Below, piece after piece: positions 1 through 5,184 of a DNA stretch of 5,184 bases; the stretch's first letter is position 1, and every line of letters starts with the position of its first letter. This stretch comes from Propionibacterium sp. (GTDB lineage Bacteria > Actinomycetota > Actinomycetes > Actinomycetales > Actinomycetaceae). The translations under genes and the position numbers were made by a program. Location of the stretch: NCBI GenBank assembly GCA_030460725.1, contig JAKECL010000175.1, positions 1-5,184 on the forward strand, given 5' to 3'. The notes under the pieces are model-generated. The model saw nothing but the letters and a program-made list of their open reading frames with translations, was not told where the DNA came from and did no database searches.

Positions 1-1390
1 TGATGGGGGTGTCCAATGCGCCTGCCAGGACGGTCTGGGCCACCACGGGTGTCTTGAACAGGCCGCCATGGGCGTAGAGCTGGTCCAGGGCCACGCCCTC
101 GTCCTGCAGAAGAATGTCCATACCCACACGCAGGGACGCGAAGATCGTCATGAGCTGGGTGCGCATGAACGCCTGGAGCGTCAGGGGAGCCCCGGGGTTG
201 CGCAGGGACAGGGGCCTCCCGTGCTCCAGGCCGACTATCGGCTCGCCGGAGAGGAAGTTGAACGCCATCAGGCCGCCCCCGTCCGCCGGGCCCTGCAACG
301 CCTGGGCGTGGAGCAGGTCGTAGAGCGCATGACGTGGCAGATCCACCCCGGCCGCCGTGGCGAACTCGGAGAACACCCCGACCCACTGGTCCCACTCCGA
401 GGCTCCGTTGTTGGAATGCACCATGGCCACGGGAAACCCCTCGGGCGTGGCGACCAGGTCCAGCTCGGGATGCACCCGGCCCAGGGAGCGTTCCAGGACG
501 ACCATGGCGAAGACGGAGGTCCCTGCGGAGACGTTGCCCGTGCGCGGTTCGACTGCCCGCGTGGCCACCATGCCCGTGCCTGCGTCCCCCTCGGGGGGAC
601 ACATGGGAACGCCCGCCCCGAACACACCGGTGGGGTCCAGGAGGCGAGCTCCCTCCTCGCTCAGACTGCCCGCATCCTGCCCGGCAACCAGCACCTCGGG
701 CAGCAGCTCCCGCAGTGGGGGCAGGTCCCCTGTCGCCCGGGCCAGGGCGTCGTAGGCATCCACGAGGGCGTCGTCGTAGTCATGTGTGCGGGGATCGACA
801 GGGAACATCCCGGATGCGTCCCCCACTCCCAGGACATGGCGTCCGCAAAGACGTCGGTGGACCAGTCCGGCCAGGGTCGTCACGGATGCGAGATCCGCAA
901 GGTGGGGTTCGTGGTCCCTCATCGCCTGGTGGAGATGGGCGATGCTCCATCGCAGGGGGATGTTGAAGGAGAAGAGCTCGGTGAGCTCGCGCGCGGCCGG
1001 ACCGGTGTTGGTGTTGCGCCAGGTCCGGAAGGGCGCCAGCAGGCGACCGTGTGCGTCCAGGGCCAGGTAGCCGTGCATCATCGCGGAGATCCCCATGCTC
1101 CCCGTCGTGCGCAGGGGTGTGCCGTGGGTGCTCTCCACGTCACGGGCCAGGTCTGCGAACGCGGAACGCAGCCCTTCCCACACCATCTCCTCCTCGTAGG
1201 ACCACAGACCATCGACCAGTTGGTTCTCCCAGTCGTGGGAACCGGAGGCCAGGGGGCGGCCGTCCATGTCCACGAGCACCGCCTTGATGCGTGTGGAGCC
1301 GAACTCAATGCCCAGCGCTGTCTCTGCGCGTTCGATCGCCTCCCGAGCCGCAGAGGGGGTGGGGGCGGCGGCGCCTGTGGTGTCGTGCAT
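1..1390 (-). CDS. FGGY-family carbohydrate kinase, probably a pentulose kinase (L-ribulokinase/xylulokinase type); 3' end cut by window edge
   Basis: This enzyme would transfer the gamma-phosphate of ATP to a ketosugar in the cytoplasm, feeding the pentose phosphate pathway. The frame stays open for 463 codons to the window edge, so no stop is visible. About 60-70 C-terminal residues are probably missing, since relatives run to roughly 530 aa. Visible motifs are the N-terminal phosphate loop GIEFGSTRIKAVL (27-39), SAMMHGY (102-108), FRTWRN (121-126), GVGDASGMFP (188-197), PPEGDAGTGMVA (265-276) with D269 the likely catalytic base, GNVSAGTS (285-292) in the ATP-binding half, and HGGLFK (441-446), the C-terminal FGGY nucleotide-binding loop. 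From memory, this sub-family (GIEFGSTRIK, PPEGDAGTG) is often annotated as xylulokinase and is found with L-arabinose genes araA and araD. The substrate cannot be fixed from sequence. The ATG at 1390 is chosen because GGGAG lies 5 nt upstream. The LacI-type palindrome upstream suggests sugar-responsive repression. The family is certain; the substrate is not. Confidence 0.93.
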   Translation of the reverse strand, partial: MHDTTGAAAPTPSAAREAIERAETALGIEFGSTRIKAVLVDMDGRPLASGSHDWENQLVDGLWSYEEEMVWEGLRSAFADLARDVESTHGTPLRTTGSMGISAMMHGYLALDAHGRLLAPFRTWRNTNTGPAARELTELFSFNIPLRWSIAHLHQAMRDHEPHLADLASVTTLAGLVHRRLCGRHVLGVGDASGMFPVDPRTHDYDDALVDAYDALARATGDLPPLRELLPEVLVAGQDAGSLSEEGARLLDPTGVFGAGVPMCPPEGDAGTGMVATRAVEPRTGNVSAGTSVFAMVVLERSLGRVHPELDLVATPEGFPVAMVHSNNGASEWDQWVGVFSEFATAAGVDLPRHALYDLLHAQALQGPADGGGLMAFNFLSGEPIVGLEHGRPLSLRNPGAPLTLQAFMRTQLMTIFASLRVGMDILLQDEGVALDQLYAHGGLFKTPVVAQTVLAGALDTPI

Positions 1391-1395
1391 GGTGT

Positions 1396-1400
1396 CTCCC
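1396..1400 (-). promoter_or_regulatory. Ribosome binding site of the FGGY kinase
   Basis: On the minus strand the sequence is GGGAG, followed by the 5-nt spacer ACACC and then ATG. It supports the start at 1390. Confidence 0.7.
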
Positions 1401-1423
1401 GAAGATCATCCGTCGGCGGAACG

Positions 1424-1443
1424 GTGGTGCGTCAGTGCACCAC
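1424..1443 (-). repeat. Perfect 7-bp inverted repeat in the kinase leader
   Basis: The arms GTGGTGC and GCACCAC flank a 6-nt centre, giving a perfect 20-bp inverted repeat that ends 33 nt before the kinase ATG. It could be a second operator half of the regulatory region or a 5' UTR hairpin. No T-run follows on the minus strand, so it does not look like an intrinsic terminator. Its centre lies 26 bp from the centre of the LacI-type palindrome. Confidence 0.55.
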
Positions 1444-1449
1444 ATCTGT

Positions 1450-1469
1450 CAGTGTCAACGTTAACACTG
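1450..1469 (-). promoter_or_regulatory. LacI-family-type operator upstream of the FGGY kinase
   Basis: This 20-bp near-perfect palindrome reads CAGTGTTAACGTTGACACTG on the minus strand. Eighteen of 20 positions are symmetric around a central CG dinucleotide. An even palindrome with a central CG and TAACG-like half sites is the hallmark of LacI/GalR-family operators. A consensus TTGACA is embedded in it (1458-1453), but no good -10 lies 16-18 nt downstream. A TATCAC hexamer (1477-1472) just upstream is an alternative -10, which would place the operator over the transcription start. Either arrangement implies repression of the kinase by a sugar-responsive regulator; an arabinose or pentose regulator is inferred. 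No regulator gene is in the window. Confidence 0.8.
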
Positions 1470-1514
1470 GCGTGATACCGCCGTCACGCTCTCCGCGAGG
1501 CCGCCGCGCCCACA

Positions 1515-1538
1515 CCGGACCCGGCGCCGCTGGCCCGG
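1515..1538 (-). terminator. Possible GC-rich terminator hairpin after the helicase
   Basis: Three nucleotides past the helicase stop codon, the minus strand can form a 7-bp stem, CCGGGCC with GGTCCGG (one G-U pair), around a 10-nt loop. There is no U-tract. In high-GC actinobacteria such hairpins can stop transcription, but in sequence this rich in G and C they also arise by chance. The position, directly after a stop and before a new regulatory region, is the main support. Confidence 0.35.
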
Positions 1539-1541
1539 CAC

Positions 1542-3359
1542 TCACACCCGGCCCACGAACCACTCCCGCAGCAGGGCAATGCGCGCGTCGATCTGCGAGG
1601 TCGTGGCCTGTGCGACCTCCGGCCCGCCGCAGCGTTGGCGCAGACGTGAATGGATGACGGCATGGGAGTCCCCGGATCTGCGCGACCAGGAGGACACCAG
1701 TCGCTGCAGTTCCTTGCGCCGAGCAGCACGCAGCCGGTGCTCGGAGATCCCCGAGTTCGCCTCGCGCTGCCGCGCAGCCTCCACCGCTCTGCCGTGCTGG
1801 CGGTCCTGGTCGGCCGCACGGGCGCGCAGCAGGGTGGTCACCTGATCGGGCTCCAGAAGGCCTGGGATGCCGAGGTACTCCTGCTCCTCGACGGAGCCGA
1901 CCTCGGCGCCACTCCCCCATGCCGCACCGTCGAAGAGCACCGCGTCGAACTCGGCGTCCGCCCCCAGAGCCTCGAAGCCCGGCAGGAGGTCCGAGGAGGC
2001 CTGCTCGCTGCGGGCGGCCTGGGCGACCAGCGCGTCCTCGGGGTTGTACAGGTCCCCCTCCGCGTCGGCGCGGACCGGCCGGTCCAGGGCGTGGTCACGC
2101 TCGACCTCCATCTGACCTGCCAGATCCAGCAGAGGCAGGACGGAGGGGATGAACACCGTGGCAGTCTCCCCCCGCCTCCGGGCCCGCACGAAGCGCCCCA
2201 CGGCCTGCGCAAAGAAGAGCGAGGTCGAGGTGTTGGTCGCATAGACACCCACGGCCAGGCGCGGGATGTCCACACCCTCGGAGACCATGCGCACGGCCAC
2301 CATCCAGCGGTCCTCGGACTCCCGGAAGCCGTCGATGCGTTCCGATGCGTCGGCGTCGTCGGAGAGGACGACCGTGGCACCCTGCCCGGTGATCGCGCGC
2401 AGATGGCGGGCGTAGGCACGCGCCTGGGTCTGGTCGGAGGCGATCACGAGACCACCGGCGTCAGGGACCTGGCGACGCACCTCGGAGAGGCGTTGGTCGG
2501 CGGCACGCAGCACCGAGGGCACCCATTCGCCCTTCGGGTCCAGGGCCGTGCGCCAGGCCTGCTTCATCATGTCCTTGGTCAGGGGCTCCCCCAGGCGCGC
2601 ACTGAACTGCTCCCCCGCGGAGGTCCTCCACGACATGTTCCCCGAGTAGGACATGAAGAGCACAGGGCGCACCACACCGTCACGCAGCGCGTCCCCGTAG
2701 CCGTAGGTGTAGTCGGCGCGGGAGCGCCGGATCCCCTCCTCGTCCTCGACGTAGCGCACGAAGGGGATGGGCGAGGTGTCGGAGCGGAATGGGGTGCCCG
2801 TCAGAGACAGGCGCCGTGTGGCTTCGCCGAAGGCCTCCGCGATCCCGTCACCCCACGACAGTGCGTCACCGGCATGGTGGATCTCGTCGAGGATCACCAG
2901 GGTGCGGTGGGCCCGGGTGCGTGCGGAGTGGACGCTCGGGTTGGCAGCGACCTGGGCGTAGGTCACCGCCACACCGTCGAAGTGCGAACCAGCCCGACCC
3001 TGGGCGTTGGAGAATGCCGGATCCAGGTGGATCCCGACGCGTGCGGCGGCATCTGCCCACTGGCCCTTGAGGTGCTCGGTGGGGCACACGACCGTGATCT
3101 TGGAGACCACGCCGCGCCCCAGCAGTTCCACTGCCACCCGCAGCGCGAAGGTGGTCTTGCCCGCGCCGGGGGTTGCCACCGCCAGGAAGTCACGGGGTCC
3201 GCGTTCCAGATAGGACTCGAGTGCCGCCGCCTGCCACGCGCGCAGGCTGCCTGCCGTCCCCCACGCCGCACGGCGCGGGAAGGCCGGTGAGAGCTGCTCG
3301 GCAGCTGCCGTCGAGACTCGCGCGGGTCGGGCCTGTGGGCCGTCTCCGCCGCGGCTCAC
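1542..3359 (-). CDS. DEAH-type superfamily 2 ATP-dependent helicase
   Basis: This is a 605-aa cytoplasmic helicase/translocase expected to couple ATP hydrolysis to remodelling of nucleic acid. Motifs in order are LRAWQ (39-43, Q-like), TPGAGKTT (63-70, Walker A), CPTEHLKGQW (92-101, motif Ia region), DEIHHAGD (158-165, Walker B), LTGTPFR (186-192, motif III), VIASDQTQA (305-313, motif IV region), MVSEGVDIP (358-366, motif V) and QAVGRFVRARR (385-395, motif VI with arginine finger). Both RecA-like domains look intact. After about residue 400 an acidic segment leads to a basic helical tail containing VIHSRLRQRCGGP, a type of tail I recall from actinobacterial relatives. No nuclease or methyltransferase is fused or adjacent, so a restriction role is unsupported. 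The GTG at 3359 is chosen because it overlaps the stop of the preceding DUF3039 gene (GTGA) and has AGGGGGA 8 nt upstream. A start at 3449 would add 30 residues lying wholly within the upstream gene. The substrate is unknown. Confidence 0.93.
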   Translation of the reverse strand: MSRGGDGPQARPARVSTAAAEQLSPAFPRRAAWGTAGSLRAWQAAALESYLERGPRDFLAVATPGAGKTTFALRVAVELLGRGVVSKITVVCPTEHLKGQWADAAARVGIHLDPAFSNAQGRAGSHFDGVAVTYAQVAANPSVHSARTRAHRTLVILDEIHHAGDALSWGDGIAEAFGEATRRLSLTGTPFRSDTSPIPFVRYVEDEEGIRRSRADYTYGYGDALRDGVVRPVLFMSYSGNMSWRTSAGEQFSARLGEPLTKDMMKQAWRTALDPKGEWVPSVLRAADQRLSEVRRQVPDAGGLVIASDQTQARAYARHLRAITGQGATVVLSDDADASERIDGFRESEDRWMVAVRMVSEGVDIPRLAVGVYATNTSTSLFFAQAVGRFVRARRRGETATVFIPSVLPLLDLAGQMEVERDHALDRPVRADAEGDLYNPEDALVAQAARSEQASSDLLPGFEALGADAEFDAVLFDGAAWGSGAEVGSVEEQEYLGIPGLLEPDQVTTLLRARAADQDRQHGRAVEAARQREANSGISEHRLRAARRKELQRLVSSWSRRSGDSHAVIHSRLRQRCGGPEVAQATTSQIDARIALLREWFVGRV

Positions 3360-3703
3360 TTGTCGGATCCCCCTGACCCGCCGTCGGAGAAGGGCCAGTT
3401 GCGCCCGTTCTTCCCCATTCCGTCGCGCAGCGCCTTGCAGCGTGGGCACACGGGGTACCTGGAGGCGTCACGGGAGGGGATCCACACCTTGCCGCACAGG
3501 GCCACCACCGGCTGGCCCGTGACCATGGAGGAGTCCGCGCGATCACGTCGCACGAAGTGGGCGAAGCGGTCACCGTCCCCGGGGGACTTGCGCTGTTCTT
3601 CCTCGGTCCGCTCCAGCAGCCCCGTGGATGACCGGGGATCGGCCGAGGGCCCTGAGGGGGCCGTGGGGGACTCGGGTCCGCGTGGTTCGTCCAGTGCTCG
3701 CAT
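3356..3703 (-). CDS. DUF3039-family small zinc-binding-like protein
   Basis: This 115-aa protein has no assigned function. Residues 1-40 are low in complexity (Pro, Ser, Glu) and probably disordered. The conserved core is RFAHFVRRD (46-54), MVTGQPVVALCGKVWIP (60-76) and YPVCPRCK (83-90). H49, C70, C86 and C89 form a plausible H-C-C-C metal site, with the CPRC knuckle typical of zinc ribbons. From memory this matches the actinobacterial DUF3039 family, whose members are of similar length and commonly neighbour a DEAD/DEAH helicase. Here the stop overlaps the helicase start by 4 nt. I choose the ATG at 3703 because a TACAAT box ends 7 nt upstream, so transcription would begin at the ATG itself (leaderless). 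Earlier starts, ATG 3712 and GTG 3775, lack a Shine-Dalgarno sequence, and the extra N-terminus looks unconserved. A role as partner of the helicase is inference. Confidence 0.85.
   Translation of the reverse strand: MRALDEPRGPESPTAPSGPSADPRSSTGLLERTEEEQRKSPGDGDRFAHFVRRDRADSSMVTGQPVVALCGKVWIPSRDASRYPVCPRCKALRDGMGKNGRNWPFSDGGSGGSDK
3368..3374 (-). promoter_or_regulatory. Ribosome binding site of the helicase, inside the DUF3039 gene
   Basis: The minus strand reads AGGGGGA, then 8 nt, then the GTG at 3359. It sits within the last codons of the upstream gene and decides the helicase start in favour of the 4-nt stop/start overlap, which implies translational coupling. Confidence 0.65.
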
Positions 3704-3710
3704 GGCGCCC

Positions 3711-3716
3711 ATTGTA
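3711..3716 (-). promoter_or_regulatory. Candidate -10 box of a leaderless promoter for DUF3039-helicase
   Basis: The minus strand carries TACAAT, five of six matches to TATAAT. Seven nucleotides separate it from the A of the ATG at 3703, the usual distance from -10 box to transcription start. No recognisable -35 lies 16-18 nt upstream (GGGTCG at 17 nt), which is common in high-GC actinobacteria. This would give the pair a promoter independent of nagB. Confidence 0.5.
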
Positions 3717-3791
3717 GGTGGGGTGGACGAGGGCGACCCCGTGGCCCTCCCGGTCGGGGACGTGGACAATCCCACGCGTCAGGGGCGAGCC

Positions 3792-4571
3792 TCAGAAGAG
3801 CTCAGCCTCCGTGCGCCACACCTCCCGGTAGTAGTCGGAGAGGGCCAGACCGGAGGCTGCGTCCTCGTCCAGGAGGACCAGCACGTCGGGATGGAACTGC
3901 AGGAGCGTGGCCGGCCACAGGGCGGAGACCGCACCCTCGACCATCTCACGCACTGCGGTTGCCTTGCTCGCGCCCGTGGCGATGAGGACCAGTTTTCGTG
4001 CCTCCATGATCGTGCCCAGACCCTGGGTGAGGCAGCGGGTCGGAACCGCGTCCAGGTCATCGCCGAAGAAGCGTGCATTGTCCTGACGGGTGCGACCGGT
4101 GAGCACCCCGACATGGGTCCGCGAGGCGAGGGAACCGCCGGGCTCGTTGAACGCGAGGTGTCCGTCCGTCCCGATTCCGAGCAGCTGCAGGTCAATGCCT
4201 CCGGCCTCGCGGATCGAGGCATCGTAGCGGGCTGCCTCCCCCTGCAGGTCCTCGGCGTTGCCGTCGGGGCTGGCCACGGCGTGCTGCGGAAGGTCGACGC
4301 GATCCACCAGGTCGCGGTGGATGACACTGCGGTAGGACTGGGGGTGTCCTTCAGGCAGACCCACGTACTCATCCAGGGTGAAGGCACGGGCATGCGCGAA
4401 GGAGAGCCGCCCCGCGGCCGTGCGGTCCACGAGCTCGTCGTAGAGCGGGAGCGGGGAGGAGCCGGTGGCCAGGCCCACCACGGCCTCGGTCGTGCGCCGC
4501 AGCAGGTCCTCGAACTGATCAGCGGCAATGGTGCCGATGGCGGTGCTGTCGGGGAGGATGGCAACCTTCAC
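3792..4571 (-). CDS. nagB: Glucosamine-6-phosphate deaminase
   Basis: NagB converts D-glucosamine 6-phosphate to fructose 6-phosphate and ammonia in the cytoplasm, the committing step of amino-sugar (GlcNAc, glucosamine) catabolism. The gene is complete at 259 aa, within the family range of about 240-270 aa. Motifs are LATGSSPLPLY (34-44, phosphate-binding loop), LDEYVGL (66-72, with D67 matching catalytic Asp72 of the E. coli enzyme), HPQSY (76-80) and LGIGTDGHLAFNEPGGS (131-147). In the last, D136, H138 and E143 match the catalytic Asp141, His143 and Glu148. A conserved Lys lies in ATGASKATAV further on. GTG 4571 is the start because AGGAG lies 6 nt upstream and the N-terminus MKVAIL begins the first strand as in homologues. 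No nagA or GlcNAc transporter gene is visible on either side. The next gene has its own candidate promoter, so nagB may be transcribed alone. Confidence 0.97.
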   Translation of the reverse strand: MKVAILPDSTAIGTIAADQFEDLLRRTTEAVVGLATGSSPLPLYDELVDRTAAGRLSFAHARAFTLDEYVGLPEGHPQSYRSVIHRDLVDRVDLPQHAVASPDGNAEDLQGEAARYDASIREAGGIDLQLLGIGTDGHLAFNEPGGSLASRTHVGVLTGRTRQDNARFFGDDLDAVPTRCLTQGLGTIMEARKLVLIATGASKATAVREMVEGAVSALWPATLLQFHPDVLVLLDEDAASGLALSDYYREVWRTEAELF

Positions 4572-4577
4572 GGGGGG

Positions 4578-4582
4578 CTCCT
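4578..4582 (-). promoter_or_regulatory. Ribosome binding site of nagB
   Basis: On the minus strand AGGAG is followed by six C and then GTG. This is a strong Shine-Dalgarno sequence and fixes the GTG start at 4571. Confidence 0.8.
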
Positions 4583-4603
4583 GGGAACGAGAAGTGAGTG
4601 TTA

Positions 4604-4623
4604 CTGATCATTATAGGGATCAG
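4604..4623. promoter_or_regulatory. Candidate operator: inverted repeat over the nagB -10 box
   Basis: CTGATC and GATCAG are perfect 6-bp arms separated by 8 bp that contain the TATAAT box, so a bound dimer would block RNA polymerase. A third GATCA word lies at 4636-4640, overlapping the -35 region. The site does not match what I recall of the DasR or NagC consensus. The regulator is unknown. Confidence 0.5.
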
Positions 4624-4637
4624 ACGCGCATTTTCGA
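4610..4637 (-). promoter_or_regulatory. nagB promoter (sigma-70 type)
   Basis: The minus strand has a perfect TATAAT at 4615-4610. With a 16-nt spacer, TCGAAA (4637-4632) is a moderate -35, matching TTGACA at four of six positions. Transcription would start near 4603, giving a leader of about 30 nt before the GTG. This AT-rich stretch stands out sharply from its GC-rich surroundings. Confidence 0.75.
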
Positions 4638-4670
4638 TCATCCCAGTTGCCTGACCCCTGAGTGGCGGCC

Positions 4671-4874
4671 ACCGTTGCACCTCACCTGACCCGGGCGGGA
4701 AAGCAGCGGTCGCCACCTCCGCATCCCCACCGTTGTGCCTTCTCCCGGGCCCCGGCCGGAAAGCAGCGGTCGCCGCCTCCACATCCCCACCATTGCGCCT
4801 TCTCCTGGGCCCCGGCGGGAGAACCCGTCACCGCCTCCACGTCCCCACCATTGCGCCTTCTCCTGGACCCAGGA
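4671..4874. repeat. Degenerate tandem repeat, 58-60 bp units, 3 full copies and one partial
   Basis: Units begin with ACC(G/A)TTG at 4671, 4729, 4789 and 4847. Unit lengths are 58, 60 and 58 bp, and the fourth copy stops matching near 4874. Shared blocks include GTGCCTTCTCC-like, GGGCCCCGG-like, AAGCAGCGGTCGCC (units 1 and 2) and CGCCTCCAC followed by TCCCC. Units 2 and 3 are closest over their first 30 bp; the nagB-proximal unit is the most diverged there. The 2-bp length changes break any reading frame, so the proline-rich peptides encoded across it are probably not real. It is not a CRISPR array because there are no invariant repeats separated by unique spacers. Confidence 0.8.
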
Positions 4875-5019
4875 AGACGGAAGGGTGGAGGCCAGGAAGC
4901 GGGAAGTCCGGAGCACAGGTGCCGACGGGTGCCCGGGACCCGCTCCTGCGGAGTGGGGGACCACGAGGACACGTGAGGTGAGGAGGTCGTGGCCACATCT
5001 GCACGGCGTCCCGGACACA
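4875..5019. other. Intergenic stretch without a recognised feature
   Basis: Between the tandem array and the G/C block I find no gene with a family resemblance, no tRNA-like fold and no clear promoter. Open frames on both strands run through the repeats or the homopolymer block and have low-complexity translations. A 5-bp inverted repeat (CGGGT/ACCCG, 4926-4942) is too short to call. Confidence 0.5.
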
Positions 5020-5160
5020 GGGGAGGGGGGGGGGGGGGCGCGCGGGGGCGGCGCCCCCCCCCCCCCCCCGCCGCCCCGGGGGGGGGCGCCCCCGGCCGGC
5101 CCCCCGGCGCCCCCCCGCGCGCCCCCCCACCCCCGCCCCCGCCGCGCCCCGGGACGCGGG
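5020..5160. repeat. Extreme G/C homopolymer block, possibly a sequence artefact
   Basis: From 5025 to 5128 there are 104 consecutive G or C bases with no A or T. The block includes runs of G14 (5025-5038), C16 (5054-5069) and G9 (5078-5086). An 8-bp inverted repeat (GGGGCGGC 5045-5052, GCCGCCCC 5070-5077) surrounds the C16 run. Long runs of both G and C at this density are unlike the balanced high-GC coding sequence elsewhere in the window. They could be a real low-complexity or G-quadruplex-forming tract, or low-quality assembly. The last 24 bases return to more ordinary composition. Confidence 0.75.
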
Positions 5161-5184
5161 CGCCGCCAACCCACCACACACGGC

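Noticed and set aside
68..1657. A 529-codon open frame on the plus strand opposite the kinase and its regulatory gap
   Set aside because: It runs across the operator and past the kinase start, has no recognisable domain, and is explained by GC bias opposite a clear FGGY kinase.
1650..3290. A 546-codon open frame on the plus strand opposite the helicase
   Set aside because: It is antisense to a gene with all helicase motifs intact. Its translation resembles no family and is rich in Gly, Arg, His and Val, as expected of a shadow frame in high-GC DNA.
1542..3359. Type III or type I restriction subunit or defence-system helicase
   Set aside because: The Walker motifs would fit, but there is no methyltransferase, specificity subunit or nuclease in the protein or nearby, and the DUF3039 partner points to a chromosomal housekeeping pair.
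3738..3760. Terminator-like CCCCG/CGGGG inverted repeat between nagB and DUF3039
   Set aside because: Only 5 bp arms with a 13-nt loop and no U-tract; expected by chance at this GC content.
3360..4607. A 415-codon plus-strand open frame across DUF3039 and nagB
   Set aside because: It is antisense to two recognised genes, spans their intergenic region and the nagB leader, and has no family resemblance.
4519..4782. An 87-codon minus-strand frame overlapping the nagB start
   Set aside because: It covers the nagB promoter and the tandem array; its translation is repeat-derived and low in complexity.
4671..4874. CRISPR array
   Set aside because: Repeats are contiguous 58-60 bp units with scattered substitutions, without constant repeats and unique spacers, and no cas gene is present.
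4662..4976. Plus-strand frame encoding a 20-residue proline-rich repeat (KQRSPPPHPH type)
   Set aside because: Only two units share the frame; the next unit is 2 bp shorter and the peptide repeat collapses. No ribosome binding site was seen, so a coincidental translation of a DNA repeat is more likely.
4638..5181. Long minus-strand frames rich in Gly, Pro and Arg at the right end
   Set aside because: Their composition comes from G and C homopolymers; several frames are open at once, which indicates lack of stop codons rather than coding.

Overview
This is a high-GC window with the character of an actinobacterium. The evidence is the strong G/C bias at third codon positions, a DUF3039-type small protein next to an actinobacterial SF2 helicase, GTG starts, and a probable leaderless promoter. 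The two sugar-metabolism genes would suit a host-associated, sugar-fermenting member such as an Actinomyces relative. That genus-level idea is inference only. All four recognised genes lie on the minus strand, so transcription runs right to left.

Layout, right to left. Positions 5184-4640 hold no convincing gene. They contain an almost pure G/C, homopolymer-rich block (about 5020-5160), an unremarkable stretch, and a degenerate tandem repeat of 58-60 bp units (4671-4874). A consensus TATAAT -10 box inside a 20-bp inverted repeat then drives nagB (4571-3792), glucosamine-6-phosphate deaminase. After an 88-nt gap with its own TACAAT box comes a 115-aa DUF3039 protein (3703-3356), probably translated from a leaderless mRNA. 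Its stop overlaps the GTG start of a 605-aa DEAH-type superfamily 2 helicase (3359-1542) by 4 nt. A GC-rich hairpin follows the helicase. A 151-bp regulatory gap (1541-1391) then carries a LacI-type palindrome and a second perfect inverted repeat ahead of an FGGY sugar kinase (1390-1), which runs off the left edge.

How the parts fit. The kinase and nagB are catabolic enzymes feeding pentose phosphates and fructose-6-phosphate into central metabolism, each with its own candidate operator. DUF3039 and the helicase form a separate, translationally coupled housekeeping pair of unknown job. I see no phage, transposon, CRISPR or defence island. The least explained items are the DUF3039-helicase pair, the double palindrome before the kinase, and the tandem array upstream of nagB.
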